From: Streptomyces sp. HD
Lineage (GTDB): Bacteria > Actinomycetota > Actinomycetes > Streptomycetales > Streptomycetaceae
Assembly (NCBI RefSeq): GCF_028369295.1
Contig: NZ_JAQMYP010000003.1
Span: forward strand, 271,824-335,823
Direction of reading: 5' to 3'
DNA: 64,000 nucleotides
Both the position numbers and the translations under genes were made by a program. Of the stretch, positions 1-8,039 are shown one piece after another. Below the pieces are notes generated by a model, which saw only the letters and a program-made list of their open reading frames with translations, was not told the origin of the DNA and did no database searches. Every line of letters begins with the position of its first letter. Position 1 is the first letter of the stretch.

Positions 1-300
1 CAGCTCGGTGTCGTACCAGGCGGCCTCACCGGCCAGCTGATGGGCGTAGACGTCGACGGCGGCCGCATCGGCATACTCGGGCTGCGGCATGAAGAGGTTG
101 ACCCCGAAGGGCCGCCCGGTCAGTCCCCGCAACTGCTTGATCTCCTGGTACATCCCGTCGGCGGTTTTGTACCCGGCGGCAAGAAACCCCAGCGCGCCGG
201 CCTCGGCCACGGCGGCGGCGAGGTGCGGCACGGAGACGCCGCCCGCCATGGGGGCCTGCACGATCGGATGAGGGAAGAGATCGGTCAGTGCGGAGGACAT
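1..300 (-). CDS. Nitronate monooxygenase family protein (5' part only)
   Basis: This is the first 100 codons of a gene that runs off the left edge. Reading the minus strand from the ATG at 298-300 gives an uninterrupted frame beginning MSSALTDLFPHPIVQAPMAG, followed by an AAGYKTADGMY segment and GVNLFMPQPEYAD. The IVQAPMAG opening is typical of FMN-dependent nitronate monooxygenase / 2-nitropropane dioxygenase TIM barrels, which oxidise nitronates to carbonyl compounds. The FMN-binding C-terminal half and catalytic histidine lie outside the window. No convincing Shine-Dalgarno is seen before the ATG. The gene is co-directional with hrcA-dnaJ but separated by 78 bp. Family assignment rests on the N-terminus only. 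Confidence 0.8.
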   Translation of the reverse strand, partial: MSSALTDLFPHPIVQAPMAGGVSVPHLAAAVAEAGALGFLAAGYKTADGMYQEIKQLRGLTGRPFGVNLFMPQPEYADAAAVDVYAHQLAGEAAWYDTEL

Positions 301-378
301 GACGGCATGTTGTCACGTCCCCCGAACAAGTCCGAATCGGGTCCGCCCTTACCGCGGGCCGGCTCTTCCCGACGGGGG

Positions 379-1515
379 TCAGCGCCCGTTGAAGGCATCC
401 TTCAACCGCGAGAACAACCCCTGCTGCCCGGGCTGGAACTGCCCCTGAGGCCGCTCCTCACCCCGCAGCTTGGCCAGCTCCCGCAGCAGCCGCTCCTGCT
501 CCGGATCGAGCTTGCTCGGGGTCTGGACCTCGACATGGACGATGAGGTCGCCCCTGCCGCCACCGCGCAGATGGGTCACGCCGCGTCCGTGCAGCGGGAT
601 CGACTGGCCGGACTGGGTACCCGGCCGGATGTCGACCTCCTCCATGCCGTCCAGCGTCTCCAGCGGAACCTTGGTGCCGAGAGACGCCGCGGTCATCGGG
701 ATGGTGACCGTGCAGTGCAGGTCGTCGCCGCGCCGCTGGAAGGTCGAGTGCGGGAGCTCGTGGATCTCGACGTAGAGGTCGCCGGCGGGACCGCCGCCGG
801 GGCCGACCTCGCCCTCGCCCGCGAGCTGGATGCGCGTGCCGTTGTCGACACCGGCCGGGATCTTCACGGTCAGCGTCCGGCGCGAGCGCACCCGCCCGTC
901 GCCCGCGCACTCCGGGCACGGCGTGGGCACCACGGTCCCGAAGCCCTGGCACTGCGGACACGGCCGCGAGGTCATGACCTGCCCCAGGAACGACCGGGTG
1001 ACCTGCGAGACCTCACCCCGCCCACGGCACATGTCACACGTCTGCGCGGAGGTGCCGGGAGCGGCCCCCTCGCCGTTACAGGTGTTGCAGACGACCGCCG
1101 TGTCGACCTGGATGTCCTTCGTCGTACCGAAGGCCGCCTCGTCGAGCTCGACCTCCAGCCGGATCATCGCGTCCTGGCCGCGCCGTGTACGCGACCGCGG
1201 ACCCCGCTGGGACGCCGTACCGAAGAACGCGTCCATGATGTCCGAGAAGTTGCCGAAGCCACCGGCGCCGAAGCCGCCCGCGCCCGCGCCGCCCGCCTGG
1301 GACAGCGGGTCGCCGCCGAGGTCGTAGACCTGCTTCTTCTGCGGGTCCGACAGCACCTCGTAAGCGGCGTTGATCTCCTTGAACCGCTCCTGGGTCTTCG
1401 GATCCGGATTGACGTCCGGGTGCAGCTCGCGGGCGAGCCGCCGGAAGGCCTTCTTGATCTCTTCCTGCGACGCGTCGCGACGCACGCCGAGAACGGCGTA
1501 GTAGTCCGTGGCCAC
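379..1515 (-). CDS. dnaJ: Chaperone protein DnaJ (DnaJ2 type)
   Basis: Hsp40 co-chaperone that delivers substrates to DnaK and stimulates its ATPase. The 378-aa product has an N-terminal J domain with the HPD tripeptide (about residues 32-34) and a Gly/Phe-rich linker. Four zinc-binding CxxCxGxG repeats follow ([32 protein letters not shown]), then the C-terminal substrate-binding domains. The GTG start directly abuts the TAA stop of hrcA, with a GGAG site six bases upstream inside hrcA, so the two are translationally coupled. Streptomycetes usually carry a second dnaJ next to dnaK; this hrcA-linked copy is the CIRCE-controlled one. Confidence 0.97.
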   Translation of the reverse strand: MATDYYAVLGVRRDASQEEIKKAFRRLARELHPDVNPDPKTQERFKEINAAYEVLSDPQKKQVYDLGGDPLSQAGGAGAGGFGAGGFGNFSDIMDAFFGTASQRGPRSRTRRGQDAMIRLEVELDEAAFGTTKDIQVDTAVVCNTCNGEGAAPGTSAQTCDMCRGRGEVSQVTRSFLGQVMTSRPCPQCQGFGTVVPTPCPECAGDGRVRSRRTLTVKIPAGVDNGTRIQLAGEGEVGPGGGPAGDLYVEIHELPHSTFQRRGDDLHCTVTIPMTAASLGTKVPLETLDGMEEVDIRPGTQSGQSIPLHGRGVTHLRGGGRGDLIVHVEVQTPSKLDPEQERLLRELAKLRGEERPQGQFQPGQQGLFSRLKDAFNGR

Positions 1516-2532
1516 TTACGACTCCGCCAGGATCTGTCCGACGTACCGTGCCACTGCGCGTACCGCTCCCATCGTTCCCGGGTAATCCATGCGGGTCGGT
1601 CCGACCACGCCGAGCTTGGCTACTGCCTCGCCGCCCGAACCGTAGCCGACCGACACGACAGACGTGGAGTTGAGTCCCTCATAGGCGTTCTCGTGCCCGA
1701 TGCGCACGGTCATGCCCGAATCCCCCGCCTCGCCAAGGAGTTTGAGGAGCACGACCTGCTCCTCCAGCGCCTCAAGGACGGGGCGGATGGTGAGGGGGAA
1801 GTCATGTCCGAAGCGGGTGAGATTGGCGGTGCCGCCGATCATCAGCCGCTCCTCGTTCTCCTCGACGAGCGTCTCCAGGAGGGTGGAGAGCACGGTCGAG
1901 ACGGTGCCGCGGTCCTCCTTGTCGAAGGCCTCGGGGAGGTCCTCGACGAGCCGTGGCACATCGCTGAAGCGCCGCCCCGCGACCTTGCTGTTGAGCCGCG
2001 CGCGTAGATCCGCGAGCGAGGCCTCGCCGAAGGGCGCCGGGCAGTCGACCATCCGCTGCTCGACCCGCCCGGTGTCCGTGATCAGCACGAGCATCACGCG
2101 CGCGGGTGCGAGCGAGAGCAACTCGACATGCCGGACGGTGGACCGGGTCAGCGACGGGTACTGCACGACGGCGACCTGCCGGGTGAGCTGCGCGAGCAGC
2201 CGCACGGTCCGCGCCACGACGTCGTCGAGGTCGACGGCGCCGTCGAGGAAGTTCTGGATCGCGCGCCGCTCGGGCGGGCTCATCGGCTTGACGCCGGCGA
2301 GCTTGTCGACGAACAGCCGGTAGCCCTTGTCGGTCGGGATGCGACCGGCGCTGGTGTGCGGCTGTGCGATGTACCCCTCGTCCTCCAGGGCCGCCATGTC
2401 GTTGCGGACGGTCGCCGGGGAGACGCCCAGGCTGTGCCGCTCGGTCAGGGCCTTCGACCCCACCGGCTCCTCGGTCCCGACGTAGTCCTGGACGATGGCG
2501 CGCAATACCTGGAGCCTGCGTTCACTCAGCAA
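1516..2532 (-). CDS. hrcA: Heat-inducible transcription repressor HrcA
   Basis: Repressor of class I heat-shock genes that binds CIRCE operators and is kept active by GroEL. The 338-aa product has an N-terminal winged helix (SKALTERH followed by [14 protein letters not shown]) and the conserved HrcA C-terminal domain ending [13 protein letters not shown] place the start at the TTG at 2530-2532 (product [10 protein letters not shown]...) because a perfect GGAGGT at 2542-2547 lies 9 bases upstream. The in-frame GTG at 2541 abuts that site and is too close. Longer versions of the frame would run across the CIRCE element and are unlikely. It forms an operon with dnaJ and is probably autoregulated. 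Confidence 0.95.
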   Translation of the reverse strand: MLSERRLQVLRAIVQDYVGTEEPVGSKALTERHSLGVSPATVRNDMAALEDEGYIAQPHTSAGRIPTDKGYRLFVDKLAGVKPMSPPERRAIQNFLDGAVDLDDVVARTVRLLAQLTRQVAVVQYPSLTRSTVRHVELLSLAPARVMLVLITDTGRVEQRMVDCPAPFGEASLADLRARLNSKVAGRRFSDVPRLVEDLPEAFDKEDRGTVSTVLSTLLETLVEENEERLMIGGTANLTRFGHDFPLTIRPVLEALEEQVVLLKLLGEAGDSGMTVRIGHENAYEGLNSTSVVSVGYGSGGEAVAKLGVVGPTRMDYPGTMGAVRAVARYVGQILAES

Positions 2533-2573
2533 CTCGCGCACACCTCCAGAAGTCGTTCCCCTTGACGTTTCGC

Positions 2574-2600
2574 CTGGCACTCTGTCCGTCCGAGTGCCAG
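2574..2600 (-). promoter_or_regulatory. CIRCE operator of hrcA-dnaJ
   Basis: A perfect 9-9-9 inverted repeat: CTGGCACTC, nine bases, GAGTGCCAG. It matches the CIRCE consensus core GCACTC-N9-GAGTGC and lies 42 bp upstream of the TTG start of hrcA. HrcA binding here would repress hrcA-dnaJ in the absence of heat stress. Confidence 0.95.
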
Positions 2601-2685
2601 CCGTCCCCGGCCCAGTGTACGGCTGTGGGGTACGCCCCGGGCAAGGCCGGTCCCGCACCGCCGTGCCTGACAGTGGTGTCTTGGT

Positions 2686-2691
2686 TAGCGT
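2686..2691 (+). promoter_or_regulatory. Candidate -10 of a leaderless promoter
   Basis: TAGCGT fits the actinobacterial -10 TANNNT and ends 6 bases before the ATG at 2698, placing the transcription start at the start codon. No Shine-Dalgarno is present. The -35 is unclear (a CTGACA lies only 13 bases upstream). Confidence 0.45.
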
Positions 2692-2697
2692 CGCGGT

Positions 2698-3441
2698 ATG
2701 ACGGTGACTTGGGAAGAGGCGGGGTGGGAGCGGTTGGCGGCCGGGGTCGGGCGGTGCCGGCTCCCGGTGTGGGACTGCACGGCGGGGCTGGTCGTCGGGG
2801 ACGGTTCGGCGCTGATCGTCGACGCCGGGTCAAGCCTTGCGGAGGGCGCACGGTTGCGTTCTCAGGCGCAGTGGCTCGCGGGTCATCGTGTGACTCATCT
2901 CGCGCTGACGCACCCCCACTTCGACCATGTCTTCGGGGCCGCGGCGTTCGCGGGTGCGGAGGTGTACGGCCCGGTGGGCATGGACACGGTGCTCGACGGG
3001 CGCCGCGCGCGCGAGGAGCTGCGCGCGGACGCGGTCCGCAACGGCCTGGACCCGGCCGCGGCGGAGGAGGCGGCGGACGCCCTGATCCGCCCCCACCACC
3101 AGGTCAGCGGCGAGTGGACCCTCGACCTGGGCGGCGGCCGCCAGGTCCTGCTGGCGAACGTGGGCCCGGCCCACACGGCCCACGACCTGGTCGTACTCGT
3201 ACCGGGCGGGCTCCCCGGCGATCGGGAGGTGGTCTTCTGCGGCGATCTGGTCGAGGAGTCCGGCGAGCCCCAGGCCGGCCGCGACGCCGTACCGTCGCAC
3301 TGGCCGGCCGCCCTGGACCGCCTGCTGGACCTGGGCGGCGAGGACGCGCTGTATGTGCCCGGTCACGGAGCGGTGGTGGACGCGGAGTTCGTACGACGCC
3401 AGCGAGACGTCCTGGCGGCCCGCTTCGGCGTGTCGCGTTGA
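2698..3441 (+). CDS. MBL-fold metallo-hydrolase
   Basis: A 247-aa cytosolic metallo-beta-lactamase-fold hydrolase. The metal-binding signature is visible as [10 protein letters not shown] (about residues 69-78, a HxHxDH variant). Further ligands are the GPAHTAHD histidines, the CGDLVEESG aspartate and a late VPGHG motif, in the right order for a dinuclear zinc enzyme. The substrate cannot be told from sequence; relatives include glyoxalase-II-like thioesterases and detoxification enzymes. It diverges from hrcA, and the start has a TANNNT element six bases upstream and no Shine-Dalgarno, so it is probably translated from a leaderless mRNA. The DUF3097 gene follows 42 bp downstream. Confidence 0.85.
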   Translation: MTVTWEEAGWERLAAGVGRCRLPVWDCTAGLVVGDGSALIVDAGSSLAEGARLRSQAQWLAGHRVTHLALTHPHFDHVFGAAAFAGAEVYGPVGMDTVLDGRRAREELRADAVRNGLDPAAAEEAADALIRPHHQVSGEWTLDLGGGRQVLLANVGPAHTAHDLVVLVPGGLPGDREVVFCGDLVEESGEPQAGRDAVPSHWPAALDRLLDLGGEDALYVPGHGAVVDAEFVRRQRDVLAARFGVSR

Positions 3442-3483
3442 ACCGTGCTCCTTGACCGGGGCGCTTCTCCTATCGTCATCCGA

Positions 3484-4293
3484 ATGCGCCAGTACTCCCC
3501 GGACCTGACCCCGCCCTGGAAGAAGCCCAAGCCCGTCCCCGAGGTCCCGGCGGAGCCGGGCCTGGTGGTGGAGGAGCCGGGCACGGGTTTCTGTGGCGCG
3601 GTGATCCGCTGCGAGGCGGGCACGGTCACCCTGGAGGACCGCTTCGGCAAGCACCGCGTGTTCCCGCTGGAGCCGCGCGGCTTCCTGCTGGAGGGCAAGG
3701 TGGTGACCCTGGTCCGCCCCTCGTCCTCGGCTCCCGTACGCCCCACCCGCACGGCGTCCGGTTCGCTCGCCGTCCCGAACGCGCGCGCACGTGTGGCCCG
3801 CGCCGGCCGTATCTACGTGGAGGGCCGGCACGACGCCGAGCTGGTCGAGCGGGTGTGGGGCGACGACCTGCGCATCGAGGGCGTGGTCGTGGAGTACCTG
3901 GAGGGCGTCGACGACCTCCCGTCGATCGTGGCCGATTTCGCACCGGGCCCGGATGCCCGACTGGGCGTCCTGGTGGACCACCTGGTGCCCGGCACCAAGG
4001 AGTGGCGCATCGCGGAGTCGGTGACGAGCGAGCACGCCCTGGTGGTGGGCCACCCGTACATCGACATCTGGGAGGCGGTGAAGCCGTCGTCCCTGGGCAT
4101 CGAGGCATGGCCCCGGATCCCGCACGGCCAGGACTGGAAGACGGGGGTGTGCCGGGCGCTGGGGTGGCCGGAAAACACCGGTGCGGCCTGGCAGGGGATC
4201 TTGTCGCGGGTGCGGTCCTACAAGGACCTGGAGCCGGAGTTGCTGGGGCGCGTGGAGGAGCTGATCGACTTCGTCACGGGCGGCGGGGCCTGA
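3484..4293 (+). CDS. DUF3097 family protein
   Basis: A 269-aa actinobacterial conserved protein of unknown function. I chose the ATG at 3484 (MRQYSPDLTPPWKKPK), the usual start of this family, over an in-frame start at 3445. TATCGT (3471-3476) sits seven bases upstream and there is no Shine-Dalgarno, so a leaderless transcript is likely. The protein has an N-terminal beta-rich region (GFCGAVIRCEAGTVTLEDRF). A conserved core follows with RIYVEGRHDAELVERVWGDD and, further on, LVDHLVPGTKEWRIAE, which recalls Toprim-like acidic motifs (inference). The C-terminus has WPRIPHGQDWKTGVC. Nothing in the context fixes a function. Confidence 0.9.
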   Translation: MRQYSPDLTPPWKKPKPVPEVPAEPGLVVEEPGTGFCGAVIRCEAGTVTLEDRFGKHRVFPLEPRGFLLEGKVVTLVRPSSSAPVRPTRTASGSLAVPNARARVARAGRIYVEGRHDAELVERVWGDDLRIEGVVVEYLEGVDDLPSIVADFAPGPDARLGVLVDHLVPGTKEWRIAESVTSEHALVVGHPYIDIWEAVKPSSLGIEAWPRIPHGQDWKTGVCRALGWPENTGAAWQGILSRVRSYKDLEPELLGRVEELIDFVTGGGA

Positions 4294-4343
4294 CGGTGGG
4301 CAGAACGCGGTGCGCCATGATCGGGCGCACCTGCTCCACCCGC

Positions 4344-4406
4344 CCCGAGTGACCCGAGTGACCCGAGTGACCCGAGTGACCCGGGTGACCCGGGTGACCC
4401 GGGTGA
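4344..4406. repeat. 9-bp tandem repeat, seven units
   Basis: Seven head-to-tail copies of a nonamer fill the gap between the DUF3097 gene and the stop codon of hemW (4407). The first four read CCCGAGTGA and the last three CCCGGGTGA. The array touches the hemW stop codon. Two homogenised sub-blocks suggest recent slippage, so copy number may vary between strains. Confidence 0.95.
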
Positions 4407-5639
4407 TCAGTCCACCAGGTCCCTGACCACCGCGTCCGCCAGCAACCGCCCCCGCAGCGTCAGCACCGCACGCCCCTGCGCATACGGCCCCTCCTGGAGC
4501 AGCCCTTCCGCCAGGGCCCGGCGCGACGCCGCGAGCCCCTCCGGCCGCAGCAGCTCCAGCGGTGCCCCCTCCCGCAGCCTCAGCTCCAGCAGGATGCGCT
4601 CCACCCTGCGGTCCTCGTCCGAGAGGAGCTCGCGCCCGGCGCCCGGCGACCGTCCCGCGGCCAGGGCCGCCGCGTACGCGCCGGGGTGCTTCACGTTCCA
4701 CCAGCGGACCCCGCCGACGTGGGAGTGCGCTCCCGGTCCCGCGCCCCACCAGTCGGCGCCCCGCCAGTACAGCTCGTTGTGCAGGCAGCGGGCGGCCTGC
4801 GAGGTGGCCCAGTTGGAGACCTCGTACCAGTCGAAGCCCGCCTCGGAGAGGACCGACTCCGCGATCAGGTAGCGGTCGGCGTGGACGTCGTCGTCCGTCA
4901 TCGGGACCTCGCCCCGGCGGATACGACGGGCCAGCTGGGTGCCCTCCTCGACGATCAGGGCGTACGCGGACACATGGTCCGGCCCGGCACCGATCGCCGC
5001 CTCCAGCGAGGCCCGCCAGTCGTCGTCCGACTCCCCGGGGGTGCCGTAGATCAGGTCCAGGTTCACATGCTCGAAGCCCGCAGCGCGGGCCTCGGCGACG
5101 CAGGCCTCGGGGCGGCCCGGGGTGTGCGTGCGGTCCAGGATCCTCAGCACGTGCTGTTTCGCGCTCTGCATGCCGAAGGAGATCCGGTTGAAGCCGCCCT
5201 CGCGGAGCGTGGCCAGATATGCCGGGTCGACCGACTCCGGGTTCGCCTCGGTGGTGATCTCCGCGTCCGGGGCCAGTCCGAACTCGTCGCGGATCGCCCC
5301 CAGCATCCGTACGAGATCGTCGGCGGCCAGCAGCGTCGGCGTACCGCCGCCCACGAAGACCGTGCGGACCTCGCGCGGGTCGTCGCCGAGGGTCTTGCGG
5401 GCCAGGCGGATCTCGTCGGTCAGCGTCTCGGCGTAGTTGTCGCGGGACGCCAGCACTCCGCCGGTGCCGCGCAGCTCGGTCGCCGTGTAGGTGTTGAAGT
5501 CGCAGTAGCCGCAGCGGGTCGCGCAGTACGGGACGTGCAGGTAGAAGCCGAGGGGGCGGTCGGCGGACCCGGCGAGCGCGGACGCCGGGAGAGCGCCGTC
5601 GTCGGGGACGGGCTCGCCGTCGGGGAGTGCGGAGGGCAT
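4407..5639 (-). CDS. hemW: Radical SAM heme chaperone HemW
   Basis: A 410-aa radical SAM protein of the HemN/HemW family. The cluster motif CATRCGYC (CxxxCxxC) is followed by DFNTYT, the family hallmark. Further conserved blocks are VFVGGGTPTLL (SAM-binding GGG), TTEANPES, GFNRISFGMQS and DLIYGTPGE. HemW inserts heme into proteins and lacks the extra cysteine motif of coproporphyrinogen dehydrogenase HemN, so I call it HemW and not HemN. I prefer the ATG at 5639 (MPSALPDGEPVP). Upstream in-frame ATGs at 5648 and 5690 run back into a repeat tract. A C-terminal winged-helix-like domain is present. Confidence 0.93.
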   Translation of the reverse strand: MPSALPDGEPVPDDGALPASALAGSADRPLGFYLHVPYCATRCGYCDFNTYTATELRGTGGVLASRDNYAETLTDEIRLARKTLGDDPREVRTVFVGGGTPTLLAADDLVRMLGAIRDEFGLAPDAEITTEANPESVDPAYLATLREGGFNRISFGMQSAKQHVLRILDRTHTPGRPEACVAEARAAGFEHVNLDLIYGTPGESDDDWRASLEAAIGAGPDHVSAYALIVEEGTQLARRIRRGEVPMTDDDVHADRYLIAESVLSEAGFDWYEVSNWATSQAARCLHNELYWRGADWWGAGPGAHSHVGGVRWWNVKHPGAYAAALAAGRSPGAGRELLSDEDRRVERILLELRLREGAPLELLRPEGLAASRRALAEGLLQEGPYAQGRAVLTLRGRLLADAVVRDLVD

Positions 5640-5649
5640 GGGTTCCATT

Positions 5650-5719
5650 GTCCAGCACGCGCGTGTATGTCCAGCACGCGTGTCCAGCACGCGCGTGTAT
5701 GTCCAGCACGCGCGCGTGC
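5650..5719. repeat. Short direct repeats with embedded CACGCGCGTG palindromes
   Basis: Four direct copies beginning GTCCAGCACGCG lie at 5650, 5669, 5682 and 5701; three are about 19 bp and the second is shortened to 13 bp. The copies at 5650 and 5682 carry the 10-bp palindrome CACGCGCGTG. The array occupies the hemW upstream region. It could be neutral slippage DNA or a multi-site operator. Confidence 0.85.
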
Positions 5720-5732
5720 CGCCCCGAAACCG

Positions 5733-7937
5733 CTACTCGGCCTGCAGCACCAGCAACGCCAGATCGTCCTCCGGCGGACGGCCGCCGAACTCGTGGACCA
5801 GCCTGCGGATCCGCTCCGCGATCAGCTGGGCGTTCAGCCCCGCGCACCCGGCGAGCGCGTTCGCGAGGCCGTCGCCGTCGTCGAACTGGCGGGTGCCGCT
5901 GCGCCGCTCGGTCACCCCGTCGGTCACGCACAGCAGGGTGTCGCCCGAGCGCAGCTCGAAGGTCTCGCTGGTGTACGTCGCGTCCTCGACGACCCCGAGG
6001 ATGGTCTGCGGCTCCGCGGCGGTGTGCACCTCGCCGCCCGCGCCCAGCAGCAACGGCAGCGGGTGCCCGGCGGAGGCGAGGGTGCAGCGCAGACCGCCCT
6101 CGAAGGGCGTGAGTTCGCCGTACAGCAGGGACAGGAACCGGGGGGTCTGCGGGCCGTCACCGGGCGCGACCGGGCCGGCCAGGGCGCGGGCGGCGGCGTC
6201 GGCGGCCTCCGTGGCGTCGTCCAGGAGGAGCTGGTTGAGGCGGTCGAGGACGTCGGCGACCCGGTAGCCCTCACGGGCGAGGAGCCGCAGCCAGGGGCGT
6301 GCGATGCCGATCACGACGGCCGCCTCGGGGCCCTTGCCCTGGACGTCGCCGATGGCGAAGCACCAGCGGCCGTCGCCGGCCGGGAACAGGTCGTAGAAGT
6401 CGCCGCTCGGCCCGCCCTTGTCGCACGGTTCGTACACCAGCGCGCTGGCCACCCCGGGGATCTCCGCGACCGCGCCGGGCAGCAGCCCGCGCTGCAGGAC
6501 CCGGCTGATGGTGGCCTGCCGGGCGTACTGGCGGGCCGCGCCGATGGCGAGGGCCACCCTGCGACTGAGGTCCTCCACGAGCCCGGTGACCTCGTCGGGG
6601 AAGCGGTCGAGGCCGGCCCGGCCGATGACCAGCGTGCCCAGCGGGTGGCCGCCGGCGATCAGGCGGTACGCCAACGCGGCGCCGTGCAGCCCGCGCTCGC
6701 CGAGCGCCGCACCGGGCGGCCAGGGATAGGGGGCGGGACCGGTGCGGTGGCTGTGGGCCGACTGCGGCGGCTCCTTCTCCAGGGCGCGGCGGAGTTCCTC
6801 GATGAGGTTCTCGGAGCCGTGCCAGACGCGGGCCAGCCGGGGCCCGGCGCCCGCGGTGCCGTCCACCGGACGGCCTCCCCCGCCGCCGGCCTCACCGGAC
6901 CGGGGGTACCCCCAGCGCCCGGCGACCTCGTCCTCCAGCCACACCGCGCACCAGTCCGCCAGCCGCGGCACGATCAGCTGGCCGGCGAGGGCTGCGACCA
7001 GGTTCTCGTCGAGCTGCCCGGCGAGCAGGTCGGAGGCCTCGGCGAGGAAGGACAGGGCACCCCGGTTGAGCCAGTCCCGCTCCCGCTCGGGGCGGCGGGG
7101 ATACGCCGAGTGGTTCGTGTAGTCCGCGTAGTCCTGGTACCCCGGCCGATGCCCCGGTTCCTCGGGGTCCCCGTGCCCGACCGGGGCCGCGGTCCGGGGC
7201 CCCGCCCCCGCCCCGTCGATCGGAGCCGAGGGCTGCCCCTGATCGGATGAAGCCGCGGGATCCCCCCGATCGAGCGAAGCATCGAGTGCGGCCGAGGGCG
7301 AAGGGGCGGCCGGAAGCTGGGCCGGCGGCTCCGGTGCGAGGATCTCCGCGACCCGCAACCCCCGCTCCAGCGCCTGCTCTTCGGCGTACGCCTCGATGTC
7401 GTCCCTGGAAGCCAGGGGGTCCTCGGCGGGCAGCCGCGCCCACACGATCTTGGCCCCGGTGCGGTAGGTGACGCCCCAGGACTCGGCGAGCCGGGACACC
7501 AGTCGCAGTCCGCGGCCGTACTCCGGGGTCTCGTACGGCGACTCGACCTCGCCGCCGCGCGGGGCGCGCGAGGGGTGGTGGTCCAGGACCTCGACGAGGA
7601 GGGCTCCGGTGTCCTCCTCCAGCCGGCAGGTGAGCTCGACATCGGTACCGGCGTGTACGACGGCGTTGGTGACGAGTTCGCTGACGGCCACGACCGCGTC
7701 GTCGATGAGGCGGTCGCTGAGGCATTCGGCGCCGGGGAGCCCGGAGGTGGCCCATTCGGTGAGGGCGGAGCGCACGAGGGAGCGGGCGGAGCCCGGGGAG
7801 AGAGGGCTGCCGGGGAGGGTGGTGCGGGCTTCGGGACGCGGGCGCGCGTCGTGGTCCGCGCGCAGGCGTGTGCCCCCGTGCGCAGGCGCATCAGAGGCAC
7901 GGGTGACGGTCACCCGTTGCACCGGAATGGCCCCCAT
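5733..7937 (-). CDS. PP2C-type (SpoIIE) serine phosphatase with RsbW-like kinase and GAF domains
   Basis: A 734-aa cytosolic multidomain regulator. Residues about 45-175 form an RsbW-like HATPase domain (N-box ELVTNAVVHAG, then EYGRGLRLVSRLAESWG). A Pro/Arg-rich linker and a GAF-like domain (about 300-460, FLAEASDLLAGQLDENLVAA onward) follow. Residues about 500-730 are a SpoIIE/PP2C phosphatase with GGPSGDFYDLF, GDVQGKGPEAA and CVTDGVTERR, the metal-binding aspartates being present. Such proteins both phosphorylate and dephosphorylate anti-anti-sigma factors. The gene diverges from the HAMP-array kinase at 8040 across 102 bp. A comparable divergent phosphatase beside a HAMP kinase/receiver pair is known from the osa osmotic-stress locus of S. 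coelicolor, though orthology is not shown. GGGGAG lies six bases before the ATG. Confidence 0.9.
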   Translation of the reverse strand: MGAIPVQRVTVTRASDAPAHGGTRLRADHDARPRPEARTTLPGSPLSPGSARSLVRSALTEWATSGLPGAECLSDRLIDDAVVAVSELVTNAVVHAGTDVELTCRLEEDTGALLVEVLDHHPSRAPRGGEVESPYETPEYGRGLRLVSRLAESWGVTYRTGAKIVWARLPAEDPLASRDDIEAYAEEQALERGLRVAEILAPEPPAQLPAAPSPSAALDASLDRGDPAASSDQGQPSAPIDGAGAGPRTAAPVGHGDPEEPGHRPGYQDYADYTNHSAYPRRPERERDWLNRGALSFLAEASDLLAGQLDENLVAALAGQLIVPRLADWCAVWLEDEVAGRWGYPRSGEAGGGGGRPVDGTAGAGPRLARVWHGSENLIEELRRALEKEPPQSAHSHRTGPAPYPWPPGAALGERGLHGAALAYRLIAGGHPLGTLVIGRAGLDRFPDEVTGLVEDLSRRVALAIGAARQYARQATISRVLQRGLLPGAVAEIPGVASALVYEPCDKGGPSGDFYDLFPAGDGRWCFAIGDVQGKGPEAAVVIGIARPWLRLLAREGYRVADVLDRLNQLLLDDATEAADAAARALAGPVAPGDGPQTPRFLSLLYGELTPFEGGLRCTLASAGHPLPLLLGAGGEVHTAAEPQTILGVVEDATYTSETFELRSGDTLLCVTDGVTERRSGTRQFDDGDGLANALAGCAGLNAQLIAERIRRLVHEFGGRPPEDDLALLVLQAE

Positions 7938-8039
7938 GGACAGCTCCCCGAACGGTTCGGACGAATACGCCTCGGTCGACGCCGACAGAGTGACAGACTG
8001 GCCACGCCCATAAGCACCGAGTTACCGAAGTGGGCCGCC

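Noticed and set aside
2667..2691. CTGACA / TAGCGT as a complete housekeeping promoter
   Set aside because: The spacing of 13 bp is too short for a sigma-70-type promoter, so only the -10 is kept.
2830..5931. A 1033-codon open frame on the minus strand overlapping the metallo-hydrolase, DUF3097 and hemW genes
   Set aside because: It is a shadow of well-supported genes in a GC-rich genome. It contains the 9-bp repeat as Arg-Val-Thr runs and has no domain.
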